DNA of 64,000 nt from Arthrobacter sp. ok362. GTDB lineage: Bacteria; Actinomycetota; Actinomycetes; Actinomycetales; Micrococcaceae. The translations under genes were made by a program, and so were the position numbers. The notes under the pieces were generated by a model. The model saw only the letters and a list, made by a program, of their open reading frames with translations. It had not been told where the DNA came from and searched no databases. Shown here in pieces: positions 16,728-26,084 of the stretch; within the stretch, counting starts at the first letter, position 1; the number at the start of each line of letters is the position of its first letter. The stretch is taken from contig NZ_FNGC01000008.1 of NCBI RefSeq assembly GCF_900102785.1, forward strand, positions 179,349 through 243,348, written 5' to 3'.

Positions 16728-18161
16728 CTAGCGGCGCGGGGCGTCGATGAGGTCCTTGTCCTCGTCCTTGCCCGTGCCCGTGCCCTCGTCGTTGCCCCTG
16801 TCCGTGCCCGCGTCGACAGCAGCCGGCGTCCAGGCGTGACCCTGCTCGTCGTCCAGGTGCGTGGACTTCTTGTTCTTCAGGGCAAAGATGTAGACCAGCA
16901 GGGAGATGCCGATGGCCACGGTGACGTAGGTGAAGAACAGTTCTTCCTGGCCCGCCTTCTGCAGGGCCGCGCCGATGAGCGGGACGGTGCCGCCGAAGAG
17001 CGAGTTGGCGATCGCGTAGCCCAGGCCCACGCCGAGGGCGCGGATGGACGCGGGGAACAGCTCGGCCTTTACAAGGGCGTTGATGGAGGTGTAGCCGCCC
17101 ACGATCAGCAGTCCGCCCATCATGAGCAGGAACGCGGTCATCGAATCCTTGGTTCCGGCAAGGGCGGACAGGAGCGGCCAGGTGAACAGAACGCCCGTGA
17201 TGCCGAACCACAGCAGCAGCGGCTTGCGGCCCACCTTGTCCGAGATGATGCCGTAGACCGGCTGGAGCAGCATGAAGATGAACAGTGCCCAGAAGTTGAT
17301 GACCGAGGTGTCGGTTTTGGCGATGCCGGAGGTATCGTTCATGAACTTCAGGATGAAGTTGGTGTAGGTGTAGAACGCCACGGTGCCGCCAAGGGTGATC
17401 CCGATGCAGATCATGAGCGGCTTCCAGTAGCCGGTGAACAGCAGCTTCATGGTGCCCGGCTGGGCGACGCCGGCCGCGGCCGGAACCTTTGCGGCCTCGA
17501 GCTGTTCGTCCGAGACGGTTTCCTCCATGGAGCGCCGCAGCCACAGGACCACCAGGGCGGCCACGCCGCCGATCGCGAACGGGATCCGCCAGCCCCACTC
17601 GGTCAGCTCGGCCTTGGGCATGGCGTTCTGAAGGACCACGAGCACCAGCAGGGCCAGCATCTGTCCGCCGATCAGCGTGACGTACTGGAAGCTGGAGAAG
17701 AAGCCGCGGCGCTTGGAGGTGGCAGCCTCGGACATGTAGGTGGCGCTGGTGCCGTACTCACCGCCCACGGAGAAGCCCTGGATCACGCGGATGAGGACCA
17801 GCAGGATGAGGGCCCACAGGCCGATCACGTCTTGGGTGGGCAGCACGGCGATGGCGAAGGAGCCGGCGGACATCATGGTCACGCTCAGCGTCAGCGCGGC
17901 CTTGCGGCCCTTGCGGTCGGCGTACCGGCCGAAGAACCAGGCACCGATCGGCCGCATCAGGAACGACGTCGAGAAGACGGCCATCGCCTCGAGACCGGCC
18001 TGGAGCTCGTCCGTCGAGTTGAAGAAGTGCGCCTGGAAGTAGGCCGCGAAGACCGTGTAGACGTAGAGGTCGTACCACTCGACAAGGTTTCCGGCCGAGC
18101 CTTTGAGGATGTTGCCGACGGCTTTCCGGGTCTGGGCCGCCTCGGACAGTTGGGTGCTCAT
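16728..18161 (-). CDS. MFS transporter, MHS family (alpha-ketoglutarate permease-like)
   Basis: A 477-residue, 12-helix symporter. It shows the MHS hallmarks GNLVEWYDLYVYTVFAAYF, MRPIGAWFFGRYADRKGRKA and IQGFSVGGEYGTSATYMSE. The overall pattern is closest to KgtP-type dicarboxylate permeases. The C-terminal 35 residues are hydrophilic and rich in Asp, Gly and Thr. I start at ATG 18161, with AGGAAGG seven bases upstream; the open frame extends 135 codons further but without coding character. It is divergent from the pyridoxal kinase gene. The substrate is unknown. Confidence 0.9.
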   Translation of the reverse strand: MSTQLSEAAQTRKAVGNILKGSAGNLVEWYDLYVYTVFAAYFQAHFFNSTDELQAGLEAMAVFSTSFLMRPIGAWFFGRYADRKGRKAALTLSVTMMSAGSFAIAVLPTQDVIGLWALILLVLIRVIQGFSVGGEYGTSATYMSEAATSKRRGFFSSFQYVTLIGGQMLALLVLVVLQNAMPKAELTEWGWRIPFAIGGVAALVVLWLRRSMEETVSDEQLEAAKVPAAAGVAQPGTMKLLFTGYWKPLMICIGITLGGTVAFYTYTNFILKFMNDTSGIAKTDTSVINFWALFIFMLLQPVYGIISDKVGRKPLLLWFGITGVLFTWPLLSALAGTKDSMTAFLLMMGGLLIVGGYTSINALVKAELFPASIRALGVGLGYAIANSLFGGTVPLIGAALQKAGQEELFFTYVTVAIGISLLVYIFALKNKKSTHLDDEQGHAWTPAAVDAGTDRGNDEGTGTGKDEDKDLIDAPRR

Positions 18162-18318
18162 CAATGAACCTTCCTGGATCCGGCGCCGCCAGTAAGCAAC
18201 GCCGTCCGCCACCCTAGTCCGCGTGATCCAGAACACTAATGTTTTGTTCATACTGTTCATGGAATACCTGTTCATGAGCACAATGCGGGTGGTTTTGGCG
18301 GGATGGCAGGATGGGACC

Positions 18319-19203
18319 ATGACTTCTACCGCATTCGATTCCGCTGCCCTGGCAGTTGCCGAGACCGCCTCCGACGCCGTCTCCTCCCCCGCCGTCGCGC
18401 TGACCATCGCAGGCTCCGAAGCGACCGGCGGTGCCGGCGCGCAGGCTGACCTGAAGACGTTCCAGGAACTCGGCGTCTTCGGGATCGCGAACCTGACCTG
18501 CATCGTGTCCTTCGACCCCAAGGACAACTGGAACCACCGCTTCGTCCCGGTGGACCAGCAGGTCATCGCCGACCAGCTGGAAGCGACGACGGCGGCCTAC
18601 GGTGCCGCGGCCGGCGCACCGGCCGTATTGGACACCGTCAAGATCGGCATGCTGGGCAGCCCCGCGACGATTTCTACCGTGGCCGCGGCGCTGGCCGGCG
18701 GACAGTTTGCCAACGTGGTGCTGGATCCGGTGCTGATCTGCAAGGGCCAGGAGCCGGGCCACGCCCTGGACACCGACCAGGCGCTCAAGTCCCACATCCT
18801 GCCGCTGGCCACTTTCGTCACGCCGAACCACTTCGAGGCCGAGTCGCTCTCCGGGCTGGAAATCACCGACGTCGAGACCCTCAAGGCCGCCGCGGTCCGC
18901 ATCCACGAGCTCAGCGGCGCCGCGGTGCTCGCCAAGGGCGGCGTGCGGCTGGAAGGCCCCGACGCCGTCGACGTCTACTACGACGGTGAAACACTGGAAG
19001 TCCTGTGCGCCCCGAAGGTGGGCGAAGAGGCCGTGTCCGGCGCCGGGTGCTCGCTGGCCGCGGCGGTGACGGCCGAGCTCGCCAAGGGTGCGACGCCGCT
19101 GGCCGCCGCCCGGACCGCGAAGGCGTTTGTGACCGCCGGCATCCGGAACCGGGTGGCCTCGGGCGCCCCGTTCGATGCCTTGTGGCAGGGTGGCCCGCGC
19201 TAA
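18319..19203 (+). CDS. Pyridoxal / hydroxymethylpyrimidine kinase, dual-cysteine ribokinase type
   Basis: A 294-residue ribokinase-fold kinase for pyridoxal or HMP. TIAGSEATGGAGAQADLKTF is the ThiD/PdxK substrate motif. The usual anion-hole GAGD is GAGC here (SGAGCSLAAAV), and a second cysteine lies in the lid segment LDPVLICKGQ. This pair is the hallmark of the CC-type pyridoxal kinases described in Staphylococcus and Bacillus, which use a hemithioacetal with pyridoxal. I start at ATG 18319 (AGGATGGG upstream); earlier in-frame starts would add a poor-looking extension. Whether it works in PLP salvage, thiamine synthesis or both is open. Confidence 0.87.
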   Translation: MTSTAFDSAALAVAETASDAVSSPAVALTIAGSEATGGAGAQADLKTFQELGVFGIANLTCIVSFDPKDNWNHRFVPVDQQVIADQLEATTAAYGAAAGAPAVLDTVKIGMLGSPATISTVAAALAGGQFANVVLDPVLICKGQEPGHALDTDQALKSHILPLATFVTPNHFEAESLSGLEITDVETLKAAAVRIHELSGAAVLAKGGVRLEGPDAVDVYYDGETLEVLCAPKVGEEAVSGAGCSLAAAVTAELAKGATPLAAARTAKAFVTAGIRNRVASGAPFDALWQGGPR

Positions 19204-19235
19204 CTCGTTGCAGGGGATCGTCGGAGGGAACAGCA

Positions 19236-19598
19236 ATGGCACAGCACTTTGAGTCCGTGGAGGAGTACATCGCCTCGTTTCCTGCCGAGGAGCAGGAGAT
19301 GCTGCAGGAGATCCGGCGGCGCTGCCATGCCGCGATACCTGGTTCAGGCGAGATGATCAGTTACGGCATCCCCACGATCACGCTCGGGGATAAATGCGTG
19401 GTGTATTTCGCGGGCTGGGCGCACCACATCTCCGTCTACCCCGTGCCCGACAACGACGAGTCGCTGGGCGAGGAACTCGCGCCGTACCGCGCCGCGAAGG
19501 GCACCCTGAAGTTCCCGCTGCGGAAGCCTGTCCCGTTCGAGCTGATCGGAAAAGTGGCCGCGGCCCTGGCCGGGGTAGGCCGGAGCGGGGCGCCCTAA
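19236..19598 (+). CDS. DUF1801 (YdhG-like) domain protein
   Basis: A 120-residue cytosolic protein. FESVEEYIASFPAEEQ and the GEMISYGIPTI segment are typical of DUF1801 proteins, some of which are called iron chaperones (frataxin-like YdhG). A strong GGAGGGAA lies five bases before the ATG. It follows the kinase gene by 32 bp, so the two may form an operon. The role is unknown. Confidence 0.85.
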   Translation: MAQHFESVEEYIASFPAEEQEMLQEIRRRCHAAIPGSGEMISYGIPTITLGDKCVVYFAGWAHHISVYPVPDNDESLGEELAPYRAAKGTLKFPLRKPVPFELIGKVAAALAGVGRSGAP

Positions 19599-19606
19599 GC
19601 CGCCGA

Positions 19607-19667
19607 GTTCGCCGGAGATTCTCCAGCTCGCCGGAAGTTTGCGGCGAACTGGAGAGCTTCCGGCGAT
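19607..19667. repeat. Nested palindromic element, copy D
   Basis: TTCGCCGGAGA, CTCGCCGGAAG, TTGCGGCGAA and CTTCCGGCGA. It starts nine bases after the DUF1801 stop, between convergent genes. Confidence 0.85.
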
Positions 19668-19689
19668 TTGGATCCCGGTTGGCCACCCG

Positions 19690-20970
19690 TCAGCGCGGGT
19701 CCGAGACCTTCCCCATGAAGAGCGGCAGCCCAGTCTCAACGTGCACGATCTGGTAATGGAACGGCCGGTCGAAGTCGATGGTGCGCTGCGGCTGCGGGAC
19801 ACCGGTCACAGCCCCCTCGATTTGGGTGACGGCTGCGGCCACGGTCCCCTTTTCGGCCACGGTGATGTTGGCTGCTTGGGCCGCCTGGGTGAGGGTGAGC
19901 CTGCGCTGGATGGCGTCGAAGTCCGCGGTAGTGGTTAGGGTCTTCTGCAGCCCCAGGGCGCCGAAGACCCTGCGCAGCTCAAAACTGCAGGTGTGGTCCC
20001 AGCGGGGCAGCTGGATCTGGACGGTCTCCAGCGGTGCCGTGGCGAAAGCTTCCGCGACTTCCATAAGTTGAGCCGCGTTCAGGGCGGCGTCGGCGGGCCG
20101 GGAACCGGAAACGGCATCAGGCAGGATCAGCCGCATGACGAAGCCCTCGGCGTACGGAAGGTCGACCCCGCGCCAACCGCGGCCCTCCGCGTATTTCATG
20201 TCGAGTTCGTTATGCATGGCGGGAGCCTCAATTTCCCGGCCCTCAGCGGTGGTGAACGGCAGGTCCGAAGTGTCATTCGGGTCGAACGGCGAGCGCCAGG
20301 CAGCAGCGAAGTAGAGCGCGTTGAGGAGGCTGAACGTGGTCTCAGAATCGTACGTAGTCGGCGCAGCCTTGATCCGCCCTCCTGTGTTCTTGTCCACCCA
20401 CGCATCCAGGGCCGGTTTGGTGGTGTGCTCATCCCGGAAGTCCACGGGGTACACGCCGGTGCCATAGTGCCGGGCGAGGGTTTGCAGGTACGCCTCCCCG
20501 GTAGCTACGTTCCGGTCCACAAACAGCCCGTTCGCCGCGTGCATGACTGGTTTCCGTGGCGGGTTCTTCTCGTCAACCGAACCGGGGTCGCCGTCGAACT
20601 CGTCGAGTGAGGACAGCAGCGCATTCATGGCCTCGTCACGGTGCGCCACGGGGAGTCCAAGAACGCCATCCAGCTCCGCCGCGGTATCCCCGGACGCACC
20701 GGAGCGGAGCATTGCGAGCGCGATCAGCAGGCTTCCCGGGGAGGAAACCACGTTTCCGTTGGAGCCGTCACCGCCGTCGGCCAGCAGCGCGACTCCCAAC
20801 GTCAGGGCGGATGCCCGGAATGCCTGAAGTTCGGCGGCGTACACGGCGCGGTCCACCGTAACCCGCTCAACGCCGTCGGCCTTCAAGAGTCCGGGCACCG
20901 GGGGCGAACACGCCGTGAGCGCCACGATGGTCCCCGCCGCCACAATTCTCGTCATCCGGTGATTCTTCAT
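19690..20970 (-). CDS. Serpin-family serine protease inhibitor, lipoprotein
   Basis: A 426-residue serpin, probably anchored outside the membrane. The N-terminus is a lipoprotein signal (KNHRMTRIVAAGTIVALTAC) with the lipobox ALTAC and lipidated Cys21. Serpin hallmarks are SLLNALYFAAAWRSPF and the C-terminal FDRPFHYQIVHVETGLPLFM. The reactive-centre hinge reads EKGTVAAAVT, with small residues at P15-P9, consistent with an inhibitory serpin. Counting from the hinge places P1-P1' near Thr-Gly in GAVTGVPQ. GGAG precedes the ATG. No protease gene adjoins it. Bacterial serpins are uncommon, and the target is unknown. Confidence 0.9.
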   Translation of the reverse strand: MKNHRMTRIVAAGTIVALTACSPPVPGLLKADGVERVTVDRAVYAAELQAFRASALTLGVALLADGGDGSNGNVVSSPGSLLIALAMLRSGASGDTAAELDGVLGLPVAHRDEAMNALLSSLDEFDGDPGSVDEKNPPRKPVMHAANGLFVDRNVATGEAYLQTLARHYGTGVYPVDFRDEHTTKPALDAWVDKNTGGRIKAAPTTYDSETTFSLLNALYFAAAWRSPFDPNDTSDLPFTTAEGREIEAPAMHNELDMKYAEGRGWRGVDLPYAEGFVMRLILPDAVSGSRPADAALNAAQLMEVAEAFATAPLETVQIQLPRWDHTCSFELRRVFGALGLQKTLTTTADFDAIQRRLTLTQAAQAANITVAEKGTVAAAVTQIEGAVTGVPQPQRTIDFDRPFHYQIVHVETGLPLFMGKVSDPR

Positions 20971-20999
20971 TGCCACTCCCGTCGTCTCATTGGTGCGCA

Positions 21000-21060
21000 G
21001 TTCGCCGGAAAGCCCCCAGCTCGCCGGAAACTTCCGGCGAGCTGGGGAGCTTCCGGCGAA
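21000..21060. repeat. Nested palindromic element, copy E (most symmetrical)
   Basis: The four arms TTCGCCGGAA, CTCGCCGGAA, TTCCGGCGAG and TTCCGGCGAA, with CCCCAGC/GCTGGGG between them, form an almost perfect 60-bp palindrome. It lies 11 bp 3' of poxB. Confidence 0.9.
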
Positions 21061-21071
21061 CTCGGAGGGCC

Positions 21072-22820
21072 TCAGCGCCGCGGGATGTTGCGCAGGTTGC
21101 TGCGGGCCATGCTGACGGCCTCGCCGGCGCCCCGGTTGAGGACCACCTTGGACATGGCCGTGGCGAAGCCCAGGACCTGCGCGCCCTTGATCTTGGGCGG
21201 GAGGGAGAGCGCCTTGGGGTCCGTGATGAGCTCCACGAGCGACGGGCCGGGGTGGGCGAAGGCCTCCCGGTACGCGGCCTCGATGCGGGACGGGTCGGTG
21301 ACGCGGACGGCGTGGAAGCCCAGGGCCCGGGCAACGTCCGCGTAGTTGGCGTCCGGGACGTCGACGCCGAAGTCTGGGAGCCCGTCCACCAGCATCTCGA
21401 GTTTCACCATGCCCAGCGTGGAGTTGTTGAAGACCACCACGTTCACTGGCAGCCGGTGCGCCGCGACCGTGATGAGCTCGCCCAGCAGCATGGACAGGCC
21501 GCCGTCGCCCGAGACCGAGACCACCTGCCGGCCGGGGTAGGCCAGTTGGGCGCCGATCGCGTGCGGCAGGGCGTTGGCCATGGACCCGTGCAGGTAGGAG
21601 CCGATCAGCCGGCGGGTGCCCAGCGGGTTGATGTACCGGGCGGTCCAGACGTTGCACATGCCGGTGTCCGCCGTGAAGATGGCGTCCTCGGCCGCCACCT
21701 GGTCAAGCAGCGAGGCCGCGTACTCCGGGTGGATCGGCTGTTTCTTCCCGACGTTCCGGGTGTAGGCCCCCACCGCCTTGTTCATGAGACGGTCGTGCTT
21801 CTTGAGCATCTGGTTGAGGAAGCGGCGGCTCTTCTTCGGCTGCAGCCGCGGCATCAGCGCGGCCAGGGTGGGGAGCACGTCCCCGTGAACGGCGACGTCG
21901 ACGTCGGTCCGCCTCCCCAGTTTGTGCGCGGCCCGGTCCACCTGCGCCGTCCGGGTTCCGGGGAGGAACTGGTCGTACGGGAAGTCTGTGCCCAGCAGGA
22001 TCAGCAGGTCCGCGTCCTGGATGCCCTCGGCCGCGGCACCGTAGCCCAGCAGGCCCGTCATGCCGATGTCGTAGGGGTTGTCGTACTGCATGAAGTCCTT
22101 GCCGCGGAGGCTGTGGCCGATCGGCGCCGCGAGCAGTTCGGCGAGGGCAATCACCTCGTCGTGTGCGCCCTGCACGCCGGCGCCGGCAAAGATCGCGACC
22201 TTCTCGGCGGCGTTGATGGCGTCGGCCAGTTCCCGCACGCTGGCGGGGTCCGGCGTCAGCGTCGCCGGCCGGAATGTCGCCGGGGCCGGCGTTTCCGCCG
22301 TCGCCTCGAGGCCGGCGATATCGCCCGGCAGGGTCACGACGGCGACGCCCCGGAGCCCGACGGCGTGCTGGATGGCGCTGTGCATGACGCGGGGTGCCTG
22401 CTCCGCGGTGCTGACCAGCTCGGAGTAGACGGAGCATTCGTTGAAGAGCCGGTCCGGATGGGTTTCCTGGAAGAAGCTGCTGCCAATCTGTTTGCTCGGG
22501 ATGTGCGAGGCGATGGCCAGCACCGGTGCCCCGGAGCGGTTGGCGTCGTAGAGTCCGTTGATCAGGTGCAGGTTGCCGGGCCCGCAGGAGCCGGCGCACA
22601 CAGCGAGGCGGCCGGTCAGCTGGGCTTCCGCCGCCGCGGCGAAGGCGGCCGCCTCCTCATGCCGGACATGGATCCAGTCAATGCCGCCCTGCTGCGAGCC
22701 GCCGGTCTTGCGGACGGCGTCGACGATCGGGTTGAGGCTGTCCCCCACAATCCCGTAGATCCGCTGCACGCCGGCAGCCTGGAGTTGTTCGATGAGCTGG
22801 GTGGCAAGTTCCTTGGCCAT
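21072..22820 (-). CDS. poxB: Pyruvate:quinone oxidoreductase (pyruvate oxidase type)
   Basis: A 582-residue ThDP- and FAD-dependent enzyme that decarboxylates pyruvate to acetate and passes electrons to quinone at the membrane. The PYR domain has YGIVGDSLNPIVDAVRKTGG and the glutamate in VRHEEAAAFAAAAEAQLTG. The PP domain has SVSGDGGLSMLLGELITV then VFNNSTLGMVKLEM. The last 30 residues (VVLNRGAGEAVSMARSNL...) correspond to the membrane-binding tail of PoxB. I start at ATG 22820 with GGGAG upstream. Acetate formed here could feed the adjacent glyoxylate-shunt genes. Confidence 0.92.
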   Translation of the reverse strand: MAKELATQLIEQLQAAGVQRIYGIVGDSLNPIVDAVRKTGGSQQGGIDWIHVRHEEAAAFAAAAEAQLTGRLAVCAGSCGPGNLHLINGLYDANRSGAPVLAIASHIPSKQIGSSFFQETHPDRLFNECSVYSELVSTAEQAPRVMHSAIQHAVGLRGVAVVTLPGDIAGLEATAETPAPATFRPATLTPDPASVRELADAINAAEKVAIFAGAGVQGAHDEVIALAELLAAPIGHSLRGKDFMQYDNPYDIGMTGLLGYGAAAEGIQDADLLILLGTDFPYDQFLPGTRTAQVDRAAHKLGRRTDVDVAVHGDVLPTLAALMPRLQPKKSRRFLNQMLKKHDRLMNKAVGAYTRNVGKKQPIHPEYAASLLDQVAAEDAIFTADTGMCNVWTARYINPLGTRRLIGSYLHGSMANALPHAIGAQLAYPGRQVVSVSGDGGLSMLLGELITVAAHRLPVNVVVFNNSTLGMVKLEMLVDGLPDFGVDVPDANYADVARALGFHAVRVTDPSRIEAAYREAFAHPGPSLVELITDPKALSLPPKIKGAQVLGFATAMSKVVLNRGAGEAVSMARSNLRNIPRR

Positions 22821-22898
22821 GGGTGCACGCTCCCGCGAGGTGGATCGATGAGCTGACACAGGCCAATATAGTCTCTCCTCCCGCGCGGAACCTGAGCC

Positions 22899-24410
22899 TT
22901 AGCTCCCCGAGTGCGCCTGCAGGAAGGTGTAGACCTCGGTCTCGTCCACGCCCGGGAAGGCGCCGGGCGGCATCGCTGCCAGCAGGTGGGAGTGGGCCCG
23001 GGCCGAGGGCCACGCGTTGCCGGCCCATTCGGCGGTCAGCGACGCCGGCGGGCGGCGGCAGCAGCTTTCGTCGGGGCAGGTGGACTTGGACCGCTCCGTG
23101 GTGTCGCGGCCGCGGAACCACTTCACCTGCGCATACGGGACACCCACGGAGAGCGAGAACTCCCCGTTCGCGGAGCGTTCCGTCCGGGCCGTGCACCAGT
23201 AGGTCCCTGCCGGGGTGTCGGTGTACTGGTTGTACGCGCTGAACTTGTCCGGGACGTCGAACACCACCCGGGAGGTCCAGTTCCGGCACGAGAACTGGCC
23301 CTCGATGGCGCCGGTGTGGTCCTGAGGGAACGTCACGCCGTCGTTCTCGTAGGCCTTGTAGATGATGCCGCTCTTGTGCGTCTTCTGGAAGTGCGTCCGG
23401 ATGTCCAGGTGCTGGGTGGCGAGGTTGGTGAACCGGTGCGCGGCGGTCTCGTAGGACACGGCGAAGGCGTCCCGGATGTCCTCGACGGCGATTTCCTTCG
23501 CCTGCTTGGCCCGCTGCAGGAATTCCACGGTCGCCTGCTCGGGCAGCAGGAGCGCGGCGGCGAAGTAGTTGGTGGCCACGCGCTGCATCAGGAAGTCGCC
23601 GTAGTTCGACGGCGTCTGGTGGCCCAGGACGTAGTGGCCCAGCGCCTGCAAGAGCACCGAACGGGGGTCGTGATCGCTGCGCTGGTTCTGCGTCAGGTAA
23701 ATTCTGCGGTTCTTAAGATCCGTCACGGACCGGGTGGAATGCGGTAAATCCCCTACATGGTGGAGGCTGAAACCGAGGTGCCCGGCGATGTCCGCAATGA
23801 CGTGATGGGACAACGGACCGCTCGTGTGGCCCACCGAGGCCAGGACCTTCTGCGCCTCGGCCTCATACTCCGGGAAGTAGTTGTTCCGCTCCCGCATCAT
23901 CGCCCGCAGTTCACCGTTAGCGCGGCGGGCCTCTTCCGGCGTCGCCACCTGCTCGTTGAGCCGGCGTTCGAGCTCGTGCTGCAGCCCCACCATGGACTCC
24001 AGTACATCCATGGGAAGCCGCGAGCTGATGCGGATTTTCGGCAGATTGAGGGACTCGTAGATGGGGCTGCGCTGGTAGCGTTCCAGTTCGATTTCCAACG
24101 CCGCGCGGCGGTTAGGCGGCTCGGCGCCGAGGAGCTCATCAATGCTGACCCCGAGGGCCGCGGCGAGCTGCTGAAGCAGGCCGAGCTTGGGCTCGCGCTT
24201 GCCGTTTTCAATCAGGCTCAGCTGGCTGGGGGCGGCCCCGACGGCTGCGCTCAGGTCATCGAGTGTGAGCCCGGCCGCCTTGCGCAAATGGCGGACGCGG
24301 CGGCCCAGGCTGATGACGTCCACCTCCGGCGCTGCGGGCGCGGAGGGAGAAAGAGCTTGGCGGTTCCAGCTGGTTGCGTGCATTTCTTGAGAATATGCGA
24401 AGAAGTGCAT
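22899..24410 (-). CDS. ramB: RamB-type XRE regulator of acetate metabolism (HTH plus IrrE-like and ScfR domains)
   Basis: A 503-residue regulator. The HTH (about 40-90) reads RHLRKAAGLTLDDLSAAVGA then PSQLSLIENGKREPK. The middle has an ImmA/IrrE-like domain in which the zinc-peptidase HEXXH is replaced by ALGHYVLGH, so it is probably non-catalytic. The C-terminal short-chain-fatty-acyl regulator domain has several cysteines (CPDESCC). RamB controls aceA, aceB and acetate activation in Corynebacterium and Mycobacterium. It is divergent from aceA here. ATG 24410 has GGAAAG upstream; an in-frame ATG nine codons later is the alternative. Confidence 0.85.
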   Translation of the reverse strand: MHFFAYSQEMHATSWNRQALSPSAPAAPEVDVISLGRRVRHLRKAAGLTLDDLSAAVGAAPSQLSLIENGKREPKLGLLQQLAAALGVSIDELLGAEPPNRRAALEIELERYQRSPIYESLNLPKIRISSRLPMDVLESMVGLQHELERRLNEQVATPEEARRANGELRAMMRERNNYFPEYEAEAQKVLASVGHTSGPLSHHVIADIAGHLGFSLHHVGDLPHSTRSVTDLKNRRIYLTQNQRSDHDPRSVLLQALGHYVLGHQTPSNYGDFLMQRVATNYFAAALLLPEQATVEFLQRAKQAKEIAVEDIRDAFAVSYETAAHRFTNLATQHLDIRTHFQKTHKSGIIYKAYENDGVTFPQDHTGAIEGQFSCRNWTSRVVFDVPDKFSAYNQYTDTPAGTYWCTARTERSANGEFSLSVGVPYAQVKWFRGRDTTERSKSTCPDESCCRRPPASLTAEWAGNAWPSARAHSHLLAAMPPGAFPGVDETEVYTFLQAHSGS

Positions 24411-24415
24411 TTCTT
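24378..24415. promoter_or_regulatory. Direct repeat at the ramB start, possible autoregulatory site
   Basis: GTGCATTTCTT occurs twice, at 24378-24388 and 24405-24415, 27 bp apart, and each copy contains one of the two candidate ramB start codons in reverse. It could be an operator or only reflect the repeated start context. A GATCTA/TAGATC inverted pair (24427-24432, 24459-24464) lies between it and aceA. Confidence 0.3.
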
Positions 24416-24550
24416 TCCAGAGTTTTGATCTAGAAACCCCTCGGAAAGTGAAGAAAAGTAGATCTCACGGCAAGATTCACCATCCGGAACAACCAGCCAG
24501 GATCCGCAGAGACGCAGACTGGCCGACCCGGACCCACCAAGGAGACAAAG

Positions 24551-25882
<1,332 letters not shown>

Positions 25883-25939
25883 TCCCCGACGGCGTCGCTT
25901 GCGTCCGGCGGCGGACCGCGCACTCCTCCGCGTGCTATT

Positions 25940-25996
25940 CCCCATTGCCGCCTCTGCTCCGTTTCGACTCAGCGGGGCGGCAATGGGGCCCCTTTT
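25940..25996 (+). terminator. Terminator of aceA
   Basis: A 13-bp perfect stem (CCCCATTGCCGCC, 25940-25952, with its complement at 25976-25988) encloses a 23-base loop and is followed by CCCCTTTT. This suggests aceA ends here, with aceB expressed by read-through or from a promoter at 25997-26070. Confidence 0.75.
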
Positions 25997-26084
25997 ACGC
26001 ACGCTTCCGGAGCACACGGCCCGACGCCTGGTGCGTATGTCGCCAGTCGCCGTCGAACTTCCTTCTTCTCTAAGGAGATTTGAA

